NCBI GenBank assembly: GCA_017633985.1
Contig: JAGBOF010000019.1
Span: 1 to 64,000 of the forward strand
DNA length: 64,000 nt
Direction of reading: 5' to 3'
DNA from: Bacteroidales bacterium
GTDB taxonomy: Bacteria > Bacteroidota > Bacteroidia > Bacteroidales > P3
The position numbers and the translations under genes were made by a program. Each line of letters starts with the position of its first letter. The stretch's first letter is position 1. The notes under the pieces are model-generated. The model saw only the letters and a list, made by a program, of their open reading frames with translations. It did not search any database and was not told where the DNA came from. Positions 54,198 through 63,775 of the stretch are shown here, in pieces.

Positions 54198-54205
54198 CAA
54201 ATATA
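54198..54205 (-). promoter_or_regulatory. ABC ATPase promoter box
   Basis: TATATTTG on the minus strand, 23 nt before the ATG. Confidence 0.65.
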
Positions 54206-54257
54206 TAAAATTTTGAAAAATTTCAGTAAAATATTTTGTCAATTTAATAAATTGTTA

Positions 54258-54265
54258 TAATTTTG
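54258..54265 (+). promoter_or_regulatory. tRNA-Gln promoter box
   Basis: TAATTTTG followed by CAC, 28 nt before the tRNA. Confidence 0.6.
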
Positions 54266-54292
54266 CACTCCGAAATAAGATGGTAATATGAT

Positions 54293-54363
54293 TGTCCCAT
54301 GGTGTAATGGTAACACAGCAGATTTTGGTTCTGTCGTTTCAAGTTCGAGTCTTGATGGGACAA
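54293..54363 (+). tRNA. tRNA-Gln (anticodon TTG)
   Basis: Folds as a cloverleaf: acceptor TGTCCCA/TGGGACA (54293-54299, 54356-54362), D arm GTG..CAC, anticodon stem GCAGA/TCTGT (54318-54322, 54330-54334) around loop TTTTGGT with anticodon TTG, and a T arm with TTCGAGT. CCA is not encoded, as is usual in this phylum. It is a single tRNA gene with its own promoter box and a following terminator. Confidence 0.95.
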
Positions 54364-54388
54364 CAAATAAAACTAAAACAACAATCTA

Positions 54389-54420
54389 AAACGGATTTAC
54401 AGCAAAATGTAAATCCGTTT
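54389..54420 (+). terminator. tRNA-Gln terminator
   Basis: Perfect 12-bp stem AAACGGATTTAC/GTAAATCCGTTT with an 8-nt loop, followed by CTTCTTAT. Confidence 0.8.
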
Positions 54421-54494
54421 CTTCTTATAATTTATCCGCAGCGACAATTCACATCTTCAAATAACCACTTTATTTCAATTACTTAACATCGGCG

Positions 54495-54562
54495 CTAAAT
54501 AAAACGCCGTTTCAATAAATTTTTATCGCTGATTAATTTATTAATACGGCGTGTTATTTTTG
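54495..54562. repeat. 21-bp-periodic palindromic element E15 (short form)
   Basis: Pentamers CGCCG (centre 54507), CGCTG (54529), CGGCG (54549); spacings 22 and 20, total 42. One inner TTTTTATCGCTGATTAA unit, identical to those in E6 and E10. Confidence 0.9.
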
Positions 54563-54614
54563 CAAAAAGACAAATAAAAATAATGAACTGTGTCCGCAGT
54601 ATAAAAATTTATCG

Positions 54615-54622
54615 TAACTTTG
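54615..54622 (+). promoter_or_regulatory. ruvA-sprA promoter box
   Basis: TAACTTTG followed by CAAGG, 23 nt before the ruvA ATG. Confidence 0.65.
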
Positions 54623-54644
54623 CAAGGTTAAATGATTTAAATTT

Positions 54645-55235
54645 ATGTACGAGTTTTTACAGGGAATTTTTGAAGAACTTACACCTTCTTATGCCGTTAT
54701 CAATTGTAACGGAGTCGGCTATTTGGCGGAAATATCGCTTAACTCATACTCTTTTTTGAAATCGAAAAAAGAAGGAAAATTATATACGCATTTCGTTGTG
54801 CGCGAAGATGCCCAAATACTTTACGGATTTGCTACGACAAACGAAAGGGAATTGTTCAGACAACTTATATCTGTCAGCGGAATAGGCGCAAACACGGCAA
54901 GGATGATGCTTTCGTCCTTAAGCACTGATGATTTGGTCAAAGCAATAGTCACCGAAGATGCCAAAACAATCAGTTCCGTCAAAGGCATAGGGCTGAAAAC
55001 CGCCCAAAGAGTCGTAGTTGATTTGCACGACAAGCTGCAAAAATGGGAATTCTCTCAAAATGATGAAGATAAAAAGTTTGTTTCGGACAATAAAAACCGT
55101 GAAGAAGCGTTATTAGCATTGCAAACATTAGGATTTAATAAAGTTATTATTGAAAAAACACTTGACAAATTACTGAAAGAAAACGATGGAATGAGCGTTG
55201 AAAGCCTTGTAAGAGAGGCATTAAGGCGTATGTAG
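54645..55235 (+). CDS. ruvA: Holliday junction DNA-binding protein RuvA
   Basis: RuvA binds the Holliday junction as a tetramer and loads RuvB. Seen: N-terminal OB fold (MYEFLQGIFEELTPSYAVIN), the two helix-hairpin-helix motifs (LISVSGIGANTARMML, about residues 72-87, and ISSVKGIGLKTAQRVV, about 107-122), and the C-terminal UBA-like domain III (EALLALQTLGFNKVIIEKTL). Length 196 is normal. sprA begins 12 nt after its stop, so they are cotranscribed. Confidence 0.96.
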   Translation: MYEFLQGIFEELTPSYAVINCNGVGYLAEISLNSYSFLKSKKEGKLYTHFVVREDAQILYGFATTNERELFRQLISVSGIGANTARMMLSSLSTDDLVKAIVTEDAKTISSVKGIGLKTAQRVVVDLHDKLQKWEFSQNDEDKKFVSDNKNREEALLALQTLGFNKVIIEKTLDKLLKENDGMSVESLVREALRRM

Positions 55236-55247
55236 TGAAAGTTTTGT

Positions 55248-58200
55248 ATGACAAATAGATTAAAACTCATAATAACTTTATTAATCATTGTGCTGTGTAC
55301 AGGGCATTATAACCTTAATGCCCAAAATCAATCAGGATCAAATGATGACTTACATTATCCGTTGCAAGATACGGTGGATTCCCCGTTGTATCTGAAAGAT
55401 CCGTCCAACATAACCCAGACTGTGGAATATGATGCGGAAAAGAATGAATACGTCTTGGTAAAAAAAGCAGGTGATGTCATTTTGGAAAAACGCTCATTGA
55501 CTTTTGAAGAGTACCAACAGTATGATATGGACAAAATGATCGACTCTTATTGGAAAAATAAGACCGGAGCGTCCGCCGCAGTATCATCGGCAACAAAGTC
55601 CGACGGCTCATTAAGTTCATTGATTCCTGCCATGAGGGTAAACAGTGATTGGTTTGAGACTATATTCGGCGGTCAGGATATAACAATAAGACCGAGCGGT
55701 TCCTTGGATTTGAAGTTTTCGTTAGTAAACAACCGTAACGAAAACCTTTCTTTGAGTGAAAACAAGCGCAGCACTACGGCATTCGACTTTGACGAAGACA
55801 TTCAATTGAATGTTATGGCACAAATAGGCACTGCAATAAACTTCAACTTGAATTACAATACAGGTGCGACGTTTGATTTTGAGAAAGAAGTCATGAAATT
55901 GAAATACGAAGGTAAAGAAGATGACATAATACAACTTCTTGAAGCGGGAAACATATCTTTTTCTTTACCTACGACTCTTATTGCTGGTGTACAAAATTTA
56001 TTCGGATTGCGTTCCAAACTTAAATTCGGCAACTTGATACTTGATGCCGTAATATCGCAACAAAAGAGTGAGTCCTCTACGATCACCGTTCAGAACGGTG
56101 CACAAAGTCAAGAGTTCAATTTCAAGGCTGATGATTATGATGAGAACAAGCACTTCTTCCTTTCGCAGAACTTTTACGATAATTACAATAAGGCAATGGA
56201 AACATTCCCTATTGTAAACGCGAATATAATCATAACAAAGATAGAAGTATGGAGAACCAACGTAGGCTCCGCCGTAAGCAATAACAGAAACATTGCCGCA
56301 TTAGCCGTTTTGGGTGAAAGTAACGAAAATGCAGTGATGGCAACCGTTAATAAGGATATGATAAGAAGCATCAACAATGTATCTTCTTATCTACAAGGTG
56401 TAGGCTTTACTTCAGGTTATGATTTTGAGAAAGTGGAATCTGCCCGCAGATTGAATTCTTCGGAATATACACTGAACAGTCAGCTCGGATTTATATCCCT
56501 TAACCAAGCTCTCTCTAACGATCAGGTCTTGGCTGTTGCTTATCAATATCAGATTGTGGGAGATACGACCATATATCAGGTGGGCGAATTCTCGGACGAA
56601 GGTATTGACGACCCGAACACATTAGTTGTAAAACTTATAAAACCTTCCACTCTTAATACAAAGAATCCTTTGTGGAAACTGATGATGAAAAACGTGTATT
56701 GGATTGGTTCGTCACAGATTTCTCCCGATGATTTCCGTTTGAATATTCTTTACTTATCGGCTGAAGAAGGCGTACCTTTGGGTTATTTTACCGACGGAAT
56801 ATACAAAGGAATATCTTTGCTACAGGTCTTTGATTTGGATAGAATGGATAATCAGCAGAATAAATTTCCTGACGGTGTTTTTGACTTTGTTGATAACTCA
56901 AATTCATCAACAGGAACGATTAATGCATCACGCGGATTGGTATATTTCCCTCATGTAGAGCCCTTCGGTAAGGATTTAAGGGAGAAATTAAACGACGATG
57001 AGTTGGCAGACAAATACTGCTTCGATTCCCTTTACACTCTTACCAAGACGCAGGCAATGCAATATACTGAGAAAGATAAATTCTATCTGGAAGGACGTTA
57101 CAGATCTTCATCTACAGGAGGTGAAATATCACTCGGAGCCGTCAATGTCCCGCAAGGAAGCGTAACTGTAATGGCAGGAGGAATTAAATTGCAGGAAGGA
57201 GTGGATTATACTGTTGATTATGCAATGGGAAGGGTAAGAATAATCAACTCCGCTTACTTATCATCAGGAACTCCTATAACCGTATCCACCGAAAGTAACA
57301 CAACATTTTCCATGGTTACTAAAAGAATGTTCGGTGTAAGGGGTACATATACGGTATCTCCTGAATTATCGTTGGGAGCGACGATAATGAATCTTCACGA
57401 AAGTCCTTTGACCACAAAAGTCAATTACGGAGAGGAACCTATAAGCAATACGTTGATGGGATTTGACATTCATTTGACACGTTCGGTTCCTTTTATAACT
57501 AAAATCCTTAACTGGCTGCCGTTTTACGATACGAAAACTCCGAGTAATTTAGTTTTTGAAGGAGAAACAGCAATATTTCTACCGGGAAACTCTTCTGCTA
57601 TCGGACGTTCGGGAGTAGCATATATCGATGATTTCGAAACGGCAAAACGTTCTTACGACATAAAATCGCCTTACGGTTGGTACTTGGCATCAACTCCGCA
57701 GGATTTCAACACTCCTAACGCTTTATTCCCAGAAACCTTCAAAACATCCGAACTGGCTTATGGCTTTAACCGTGCGAAAATTGCCTGGTATACCATAGAC
57801 GATAACTTCTATTTACCTTCGGCTCCATCGAATATAAACAAAGATGACATCTCACAACCTTACGCACGTTTGGTTAAACAAAGCGAAATCTATCCTAACA
57901 AAGACATCATACAAGGGCAAACAACGGATTTACACACTTTCGATATCGCATTTTATCCTTCGGAAAGAGGTCCTTATAATTTTGACACATTATCTTCGTG
58001 GAGCGCAGGTCTTACTTACGACGGTATGTTATCCAACCCGCAATCCCGTTGGGGCGGTATAATGAGAAAAATAGACGCTACGGATTTTGAGTCCGCCAAT
58101 ATAGAATACATTGAATTCTGGCTTATGGATCCGTTTATTGACAATCCTAATTCGTCCGGCGGAAAACTCTATTTCAATCTCGGCGATATAAGTGAAGATA

Positions 58201-61200
58201 TCTTAAGGGACGGAAGAAAATCCTACGAAAACGGTTTGCCTACATCAGCCGTTGTAACCGATGTGGATACCACTATATGGGGACGCGTTCCGAGATTGCA
58301 GGCTGTTGTCAATGCTTTTTCCAATGAAGACAATTCACGTCCGTACCAAGATATAGGATATGACGGATTATCCTCTGCTGACGAACAAAGTTTTCATGCA
58401 CAGTATCTGCAAAAGATACAAAATACCGTATCACCTGAAGCATATCAAAGAATACTGGAAGACCCTTCGGGCGATGATTATACATATTTCAGATCAAGAC
58501 AATACGATCAAGACAATGTTAAAGTAACTGACAGATATAAGAGGTTTAACAATCCTGAAGGTAATTCCGCCGTAACAAGCAGCGGAGAATCTACGCAGGC
58601 GACATCATTACCTAATGTCGAAGATATAAACCAAGATAATACTTTGTCAGAGTCAGAAAACTATTATGAATATGAAATAGACTTATCCCCTGCCCACATG
58701 AATGTCGGGGAAAACTATATAACGGATATACAGGAAGCAAGAGCCGTATCATTGGCTAACGGACAAAAAACAGATTGTAAATGGTACCAATTCCGTATTC
58801 CTGTCAGGGAACCGAGCCGTAAGGTAGGAGCAATTAACGGTTATCAGTCCATAAGGTTTATAAGAACTTTCTTACGCGGATTCGAAGATCCTGTAATATT
58901 AAGATTTGCCACATTGGAATTAGTGTCAGCCGAATGGCGTAAATACAATGACAATTTACTTTCAATAGGAACATATCCGCCTTCTTCCACTACCGAAAAC
59001 ACTACATTTACCGTAGGAACGGTTAATATTGAAGAAAACGGAAGAAGAATCCCCGTTCCTTATAATCTGCCTCCGGGTATTGACAGGGAATTATTGTATT
59101 CCACAACTGCCGCAACCCAACAAAACGAACAAGCCATGAGTTTAAAGGTCTCAAATCTCGGTGACGGAGATTCAAGAGCCGTATATAAAACCATGGAATA
59201 TGATATGAGGCAATACAAGAAACTGAAAATGTTTATCCACGGTGAAACCATGAATTCACAGGACGAATACAATGACGGCGAAGTAAGTGTATTTATCCGT
59301 TTGGGTGCTGATTTTGTTTCCAACTATTATGAATATGAAGTTCCAGTGAAGTTTACGCCGTGGTATACATCTATGCTGGACCGTGAAGTTATATGGCCGT
59401 CGGAGAATCAAATTGAAATAAACTTGGATTCTTTGGTTAAAATCAAAGAAAACCGAAATAAATTAGTCCGTTCTGGTAACAGCAATTACTCCAATACTGA
59501 ATTATACACGGAATACATAGGAAACAATAAAGTAACAGTCTTGGGAAATCCGAATATTGCCGATGTGAAAGTATTCATGATAGGAATAAGGAATCCGAAG
59601 AAACTTTCGCAGAATGACGGAGACGATATGCTACCTAAAAGCGTGGAAATTTGGGTAAACGAATTGCGCTTGACTGACTTTAACAAGAAAGCTGGTTATG
59701 CAGCACGCGGTTCCTTACGTACAAATCTTGCAGATTTGGGTGATTTAGCCTTATCTGGATCTTATAGAAGTGCCGGATTCGGAACCATTGAACAGAAAGT
59801 TGCCGATATATCGCAGGATAACGTTGGGGCATTTGATATTGCGACCAACTTGGAAATAGGAAAATTCTTCCCAGACCGCTTCGGATTGAGAATACCTATG
59901 CATTTTGATTATTCACGTTCCGTAAGCAACCCGCGTTACAATCCGCTTGACCCTGACGTTTTATTGAAAAATGATTTATTATCCTATCGTACGGAAAGGG
60001 AAAGGGATTCTATCAGACACATGGTCCAAGATTTTACCTCTATAACCAATTTCTCTCTTATGAATATAAGGAAAGAACGAACGGGAGCAAGTGCTTTGAA
60101 CCGACATTTCTATGATATTGAAAATTTCAACTTCTCTTACTCTTACTCAAAAATCTTCAGACGTTCACCTGATATAGAATACAACAACCAGACACAAAAC
60201 AGACTTATTTTAAACTATCAATACGATTCCCAAACCAAAGGATGGAAACCTTTAGGCAAAGTATCGGCATTCAAAGGCAAATCTTGGGCAATCTTAAGAG
60301 ACTTTACATTGAACTATATTCCTAAAAACATCACGTTCAAAAGCGATATGCTCCGCGATTTTCAGGAGACTCTTTTAAGAAGTAAAAGTATAGGCGTGGT
60401 GATAATGGAACCTTATTACTACAAAAACTTCTATTGGAACAGGGAATACGGTGTTAAATACGACATTACCAACAGTTTGAGGATGGAATACAGCTCCACG
60501 ATGAACTCTTTGATTGAAGAGCCGCGCGGAAGAATTGACACAAAAGCAAAACGTGACAGCGTTTGGCAAAGCATAACGGATTTGGGAAAAGCACAACAGT
60601 TTACACAAAAAGTACAACTCAACTACAATGCACCTCTTAATAAAATACCTGCTTTGAATTGGGTAAGAATCACGGCAAACTATACGGGACAGTTTACATT
60701 CCAAGGTTCAACCAACGCAACCGAGAGTTTGGGTAACAATATTGAGAACTCACGGCGTATAAACGGTACGGGAAATTTTGCATTCAATACATTATTTACC
60801 AAAATACCTTTTGTAAAGAAAGCATACGAAGCAAGGGACAAGAAAAATGACAACATGTCAAGATTTACGCCTAAAGTACCGACACGTAACCTTGAAAAAA
60901 CGGACAATAAAGCTGATTCAACCGACACCGTGCAGAAAAAGGATTACATGAAAGAGTTTCTTTATTTTACCACACGGTTACTTACAAGTGTGAAAACTGC
61001 ATCCATAAATTACACTCTCAACGACGGAACATTTATACCCGGATTTATGCCAAGGAGCCGTTATTTGGGTATGTCCGACAGGGACAAATGGGCACCTGGA
61101 TGGCGTTTTATTTTAGGCTCACAGCAGGATATTATGGAGGATGCCATACGCAATAACTGGCTTTCGAAAGATACTATGCTTAATGCGGCAACCGTCAAAA

Positions 61201-62369
61201 AGCACACTGAAAATATCACGGCGCAAATAAAAATTGAGCCGATAAGAGACTTTAACATTGATCTTACATTCAAGAAAAACGAAAGCGAACAGTATACTGC
61301 GTATTACAAATTCAATCCTGATGACAACCGTATCAACGGACCGATGAGTGCATACCGCAACGGAAACTTCAGTATAAGCGTTATAGCTTTCCGTACTCTT
61401 TTCAAAAGTTCGGGTAAAGACAATGTAAGCGAAGTTTTCCGCAAGTTTTTAGAAAACCGTCAGACGATAGCCGAAAGACTCTCAAGAAAAAATCAATCGG
61501 CACACTCCGATTATTACGGAGATATGTATTGGGACAGTGCAAGCAACCAATCATGGCCTGACGGCTACGGTGCAACGTCCCAACAAGTGCTTATACCTGC
61601 ATTTTTAGCTGCTTATTTGGGTAAAGACGCTTCTTCGATAAGTCTGTCACCGTTTATTAACGTACCGATGCCTAACTGGAGAATAACCTATACGGGATTG
61701 AATAAATCCGATTGGGTAAAATCGTGGGCAAACAGCATAACCTTGTCATCCAACTACACATGTACCTACAACGTAACGTCGTATTACACCAATATGAGCG
61801 TACCCGACAACAGTGCTTACGATTTCGGAACCGAGTGGGTTCGCAATACATTAAACGGAAACTTCATCCCGAAATACACGACAGACCAAGTTACATTAAG
61901 CGAACAGTTAAGTCCTTTGTTCAAAGCGGACATTAATCTTAAAAACTCCTTGCAATTGAACTTCGAAATAAGAAAAGAAAGAAATTTGAGTCTGTCATTC
62001 AGCAACAATCAGCTTACCGAAGTAAACCGAAGCAGCGTTGTATTCGGAGGAGGCTACAGATTTAAAGACGTAAGGGTCAAAGTAAGGACGGGAGACAATA
62101 CAAGCCGCGAATTTAAAAGCGACATTTTGGTTAAAGCAGACTTCAGCATCACCAATAACAAGACCATATTAAGGAAAATTGACCAAAACAGCAACATAAC
62201 CTCGGCAGGAACCAAAGTTGCAAACATAAACTTAAGCGGTGAATACTCGCTGACCGAAAAAATCATCTTAAAAGCATTCTTTGAAAGCACAATCAATACG
62301 CCGCATATCAGCAGCAGCTACCCTACCTCCACAACTTCGGGCGGATTCTCCATCAAAGTAATTTTGTAA
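55248..62369 (+). CDS. sprA: T9SS outer-membrane translocon SprA/Sov
   Basis: 2373 residues with a signal peptide (about 1-26, ending LNAQ). SprA is the giant beta-barrel pore of the type IX secretion system; it passes folded cargo through the outer membrane. Family marks include the early NSDWFETIFGGQDITIRPSGS (about residues 131-151, shortened here), the many Tyr/Asn/Ser-rich beta strands, RYNPLDPDVLLKNDLLSYR, and the C-terminal FGGGYRFKDVRVKVRTGD region. The ruvA-sprA order is conserved in the phylum. Partner genes (gldKLMN, porV) are not in the window. Nothing suggests truncation. Confidence 0.95.
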   Translation: MTNRLKLIITLLIIVLCTGHYNLNAQNQSGSNDDLHYPLQDTVDSPLYLKDPSNITQTVEYDAEKNEYVLVKKAGDVILEKRSLTFEEYQQYDMDKMIDSYWKNKTGASAAVSSATKSDGSLSSLIPAMRVNSDWFETIFGGQDITIRPSGSLDLKFSLVNNRNENLSLSENKRSTTAFDFDEDIQLNVMAQIGTAINFNLNYNTGATFDFEKEVMKLKYEGKEDDIIQLLEAGNISFSLPTTLIAGVQNLFGLRSKLKFGNLILDAVISQQKSESSTITVQNGAQSQEFNFKADDYDENKHFFLSQNFYDNYNKAMETFPIVNANIIITKIEVWRTNVGSAVSNNRNIAALAVLGESNENAVMATVNKDMIRSINNVSSYLQGVGFTSGYDFEKVESARRLNSSEYTLNSQLGFISLNQALSNDQVLAVAYQYQIVGDTTIYQVGEFSDEGIDDPNTLVVKLIKPSTLNTKNPLWKLMMKNVYWIGSSQISPDDFRLNILYLSAEEGVPLGYFTDGIYKGISLLQVFDLDRMDNQQNKFPDGVFDFVDNSNSSTGTINASRGLVYFPHVEPFGKDLREKLNDDELADKYCFDSLYTLTKTQAMQYTEKDKFYLEGRYRSSSTGGEISLGAVNVPQGSVTVMAGGIKLQEGVDYTVDYAMGRVRIINSAYLSSGTPITVSTESNTTFSMVTKRMFGVRGTYTVSPELSLGATIMNLHESPLTTKVNYGEEPISNTLMGFDIHLTRSVPFITKILNWLPFYDTKTPSNLVFEGETAIFLPGNSSAIGRSGVAYIDDFETAKRSYDIKSPYGWYLASTPQDFNTPNALFPETFKTSELAYGFNRAKIAWYTIDDNFYLPSAPSNINKDDISQPYARLVKQSEIYPNKDIIQGQTTDLHTFDIAFYPSERGPYNFDTLSSWSAGLTYDGMLSNPQSRWGGIMRKIDATDFESANIEYIEFWLMDPFIDNPNSSGGKLYFNLGDISEDILRDGRKSYENGLPTSAVVTDVDTTIWGRVPRLQAVVNAFSNEDNSRPYQDIGYDGLSSADEQSFHAQYLQKIQNTVSPEAYQRILEDPSGDDYTYFRSRQYDQDNVKVTDRYKRFNNPEGNSAVTSSGESTQATSLPNVEDINQDNTLSESENYYEYEIDLSPAHMNVGENYITDIQEARAVSLANGQKTDCKWYQFRIPVREPSRKVGAINGYQSIRFIRTFLRGFEDPVILRFATLELVSAEWRKYNDNLLSIGTYPPSSTTENTTFTVGTVNIEENGRRIPVPYNLPPGIDRELLYSTTAATQQNEQAMSLKVSNLGDGDSRAVYKTMEYDMRQYKKLKMFIHGETMNSQDEYNDGEVSVFIRLGADFVSNYYEYEVPVKFTPWYTSMLDREVIWPSENQIEINLDSLVKIKENRNKLVRSGNSNYSNTELYTEYIGNNKVTVLGNPNIADVKVFMIGIRNPKKLSQNDGDDMLPKSVEIWVNELRLTDFNKKAGYAARGSLRTNLADLGDLALSGSYRSAGFGTIEQKVADISQDNVGAFDIATNLEIGKFFPDRFGLRIPMHFDYSRSVSNPRYNPLDPDVLLKNDLLSYRTERERDSIRHMVQDFTSITNFSLMNIRKERTGASALNRHFYDIENFNFSYSYSKIFRRSPDIEYNNQTQNRLILNYQYDSQTKGWKPLGKVSAFKGKSWAILRDFTLNYIPKNITFKSDMLRDFQETLLRSKSIGVVIMEPYYYKNFYWNREYGVKYDITNSLRMEYSSTMNSLIEEPRGRIDTKAKRDSVWQSITDLGKAQQFTQKVQLNYNAPLNKIPALNWVRITANYTGQFTFQGSTNATESLGNNIENSRRINGTGNFAFNTLFTKIPFVKKAYEARDKKNDNMSRFTPKVPTRNLEKTDNKADSTDTVQKKDYMKEFLYFTTRLLTSVKTASINYTLNDGTFIPGFMPRSRYLGMSDRDKWAPGWRFILGSQQDIMEDAIRNNWLSKDTMLNAATVKKHTENITAQIKIEPIRDFNIDLTFKKNESEQYTAYYKFNPDDNRINGPMSAYRNGNFSISVIAFRTLFKSSGKDNVSEVFRKFLENRQTIAERLSRKNQSAHSDYYGDMYWDSASNQSWPDGYGATSQQVLIPAFLAAYLGKDASSISLSPFINVPMPNWRITYTGLNKSDWVKSWANSITLSSNYTCTYNVTSYYTNMSVPDNSAYDFGTEWVRNTLNGNFIPKYTTDQVTLSEQLSPLFKADINLKNSLQLNFEIRKERNLSLSFSNNQLTEVNRSSVVFGGGYRFKDVRVKVRTGDNTSREFKSDILVKADFSITNNKTILRKIDQNSNITSAGTKVANINLSGEYSLTEKIILKAFFESTINTPHISSSYPTSTTSGGFSIKVIL

Positions 62370-62484
62370 CGGATTTCACTAATCTATCCTGTGATTTCAA
62401 GGATTTTTTAAGGCAGAAAAACACTGATCTGACAGCATTTTTCACGGCAAAGAAACCACCTCATTTTGTTATTGTTACAAACTG

Positions 62485-62578
62485 ATAAAATAATACGGCG
62501 TAAAAAAAATATTAAAACGCCGTATTATTTTACTGATAAGGCGTTTTAATTTCTTAAAACGGCGTGTTTTTTTTACGG
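62485..62578. repeat. 21-bp-periodic palindromic element E16
   Basis: Pentamers CGGCG (centre 62498), CGCCG (62520), AGGCG (62541), CGGCG (62562); spacings 22, 21, 21. The first two cores carry complementary flanks AATACGGCG/CGCCGTATT (the ATAC/GTAT variant). It follows sprA in a 357-bp convergent spacer that holds nothing else but the 62663 terminator. Confidence 0.88.
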
Positions 62579-62662
62579 GTTATCTTCCCACCTTTTTTAG
62601 TACGCAAATCAGTTGATTTTACCGCCGCATTATGCTGTCTTTTTATGCATACATAAAAACTT

Positions 62663-62697
62663 AGCGGGTGATTGAAAATCTGTTTCAATCACCCGCT
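62663..62697. terminator. Bidirectional terminator between sprA and the 62727 gene
   Basis: Perfect 15-bp stem (AGCGGGTGATTGAAA at 62663-62677 with its complement at 62683-62697), 5-nt loop. Confidence 0.88.
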
Positions 62698-62726
62698 GTT
62701 ACGGATATACTACCCGTTGTTAGGAA

Positions 62727-63248
62727 TTATTTTCTTTTTCCCGTGAATGTCATATTCATATCACTGTTGCCTCTTGAAGAATGAACTACAGCTTCAAATG
62801 TCAACTCTCCTTTGGTAATTTTACCGTTTATGGAAGTGATAACATAACCTGCAGAGCCTGCAGACTGACCGTGCATAAATGCTTCAGGTTCGATATTTGC
62901 TCCTGTAAGAACCGTATCACCGTTTTGAACTGCAAAACTTACGCCGTTCATTGCGAAATCCATCAGTCCCATACCTTGTTTCATACCTTCGGAGAAAGTA
63001 ACATTCTGCATTAATACATCACACGTCTTGGTTGAATCAACACATGTAGTTTGTACGTCTACGTCATCGATAGAAAATGCAGGATTATCTATCTTTGATT
63101 CACCGTTAAACACGGATACGTTTACATTATTAGTAACTTCTGTTTGTTGATCGTTACCGCCTTTTTTGTCATCGTCGTCATCATCGCCGCATGCTGCAAA
63201 TGATAATGCTGCTACTGCTACTAAAAGCAATTTTTTGTAATTTTTCAT
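62727..63248 (-). CDS. Calycin-like lipoprotein
   Basis: 173 residues with a lipoprotein signal (MKNYKKLLLVAVAALSFAACGDD; Cys near residue 20) followed by a poly-Asp/Lys stretch that should act as a spacer and surface-export signal. The rest is beta-rich and repeats the pattern of Bacteroidetes calycin-like domains (VTFSEGMKQGMGLMDF, ITSINGKITKGELTFEA, MTFTGKRK at the end). Two Cys (about 68 and 75) may form a disulfide. Ligand unknown. It lies 44 nt behind the 63293 gene and shares its transcript. Confidence 0.75.
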   Translation of the reverse strand: MKNYKKLLLVAVAALSFAACGDDDDDDKKGGNDQQTEVTNNVNVSVFNGESKIDNPAFSIDDVDVQTTCVDSTKTCDVLMQNVTFSEGMKQGMGLMDFAMNGVSFAVQNGDTVLTGANIEPEAFMHGQSAGSAGYVITSINGKITKGELTFEAVVHSSRGNSDMNMTFTGKRK

Positions 63249-63292
63249 TTGTTGTACTTGTTTTAATTGTTGTTTTACTATGTTATTTAACC

Positions 63293-63700
63293 TTAATTTA
63301 TCTTCTTACCGTTATAAGTAACCTTCTTTTGTCCGAAATACGTCGTTATACGCAATTCATCATTCTCCATAACGCCGTTAAACTTCGTTACGGCATATTT
63401 TTCTTTCGGTTGGTTCTTTACAAGAGGTATAAGGTTGTTTCCCGACAGGAAAGTTTTATCACCTTGTACCGTTCTGTTTAAACCTCTTATGTCTGCGTCC
63501 ACTTTAACCGGCATCAAACGGGCGAATTTGGCTCTGAAAATCGTACCGTCAGCCTTTTTACCGTTTTCTCTTACCTGTATGACAACATTTTTACGCGTAT
63601 AATCCCCCACTGTCATCGTTCCCTTGTATTTAGTCGTCTGGGCAAATGCAGCAAAGGCAGTTACAATCATAAAAACGTATGTAAAAATCTTTTTTGTCAT
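63293..63700 (-). CDS. Small secreted calycin-like protein
   Basis: 135 residues with a signal peptide (about 1-20, ending FAAFAQ). The mature part is a run of short beta strands (YKGTMTVGDYTRKNVVIQV, FNGVMENDELRITTYFG, KVTYNGKKIN) similar in layout to the lipoprotein encoded next to it. No catalytic motif. A promoter box is at 63742-63749. Function unknown. Confidence 0.7.
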   Translation of the reverse strand: MTKKIFTYVFMIVTAFAAFAQTTKYKGTMTVGDYTRKNVVIQVRENGKKADGTIFRAKFARLMPVKVDADIRGLNRTVQGDKTFLSGNNLIPLVKNQPKEKYAVTKFNGVMENDELRITTYFGQKKVTYNGKKIN

Positions 63701-63741
63701 TATCTCAAAAACGTATTTAATGCTCTTAAAATTTCAAGTTG

Positions 63742-63749
63742 CAAAATTA
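63742..63749 (-). promoter_or_regulatory. Promoter box for the calycin-like pair
   Basis: TAATTTTG on the minus strand, 42 nt before the 63700 start. Confidence 0.55.
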
Positions 63750-63775
63750 CTTCTGTTTTACAAAGTATGCAATCA

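Noticed and set aside
142-62578. Elements as simple rho-independent terminators only
   Set aside because: Some copies lie between divergent genes, others follow a separate strong terminator, and the 21-bp step has no role in termination, although a terminator side-effect is likely.
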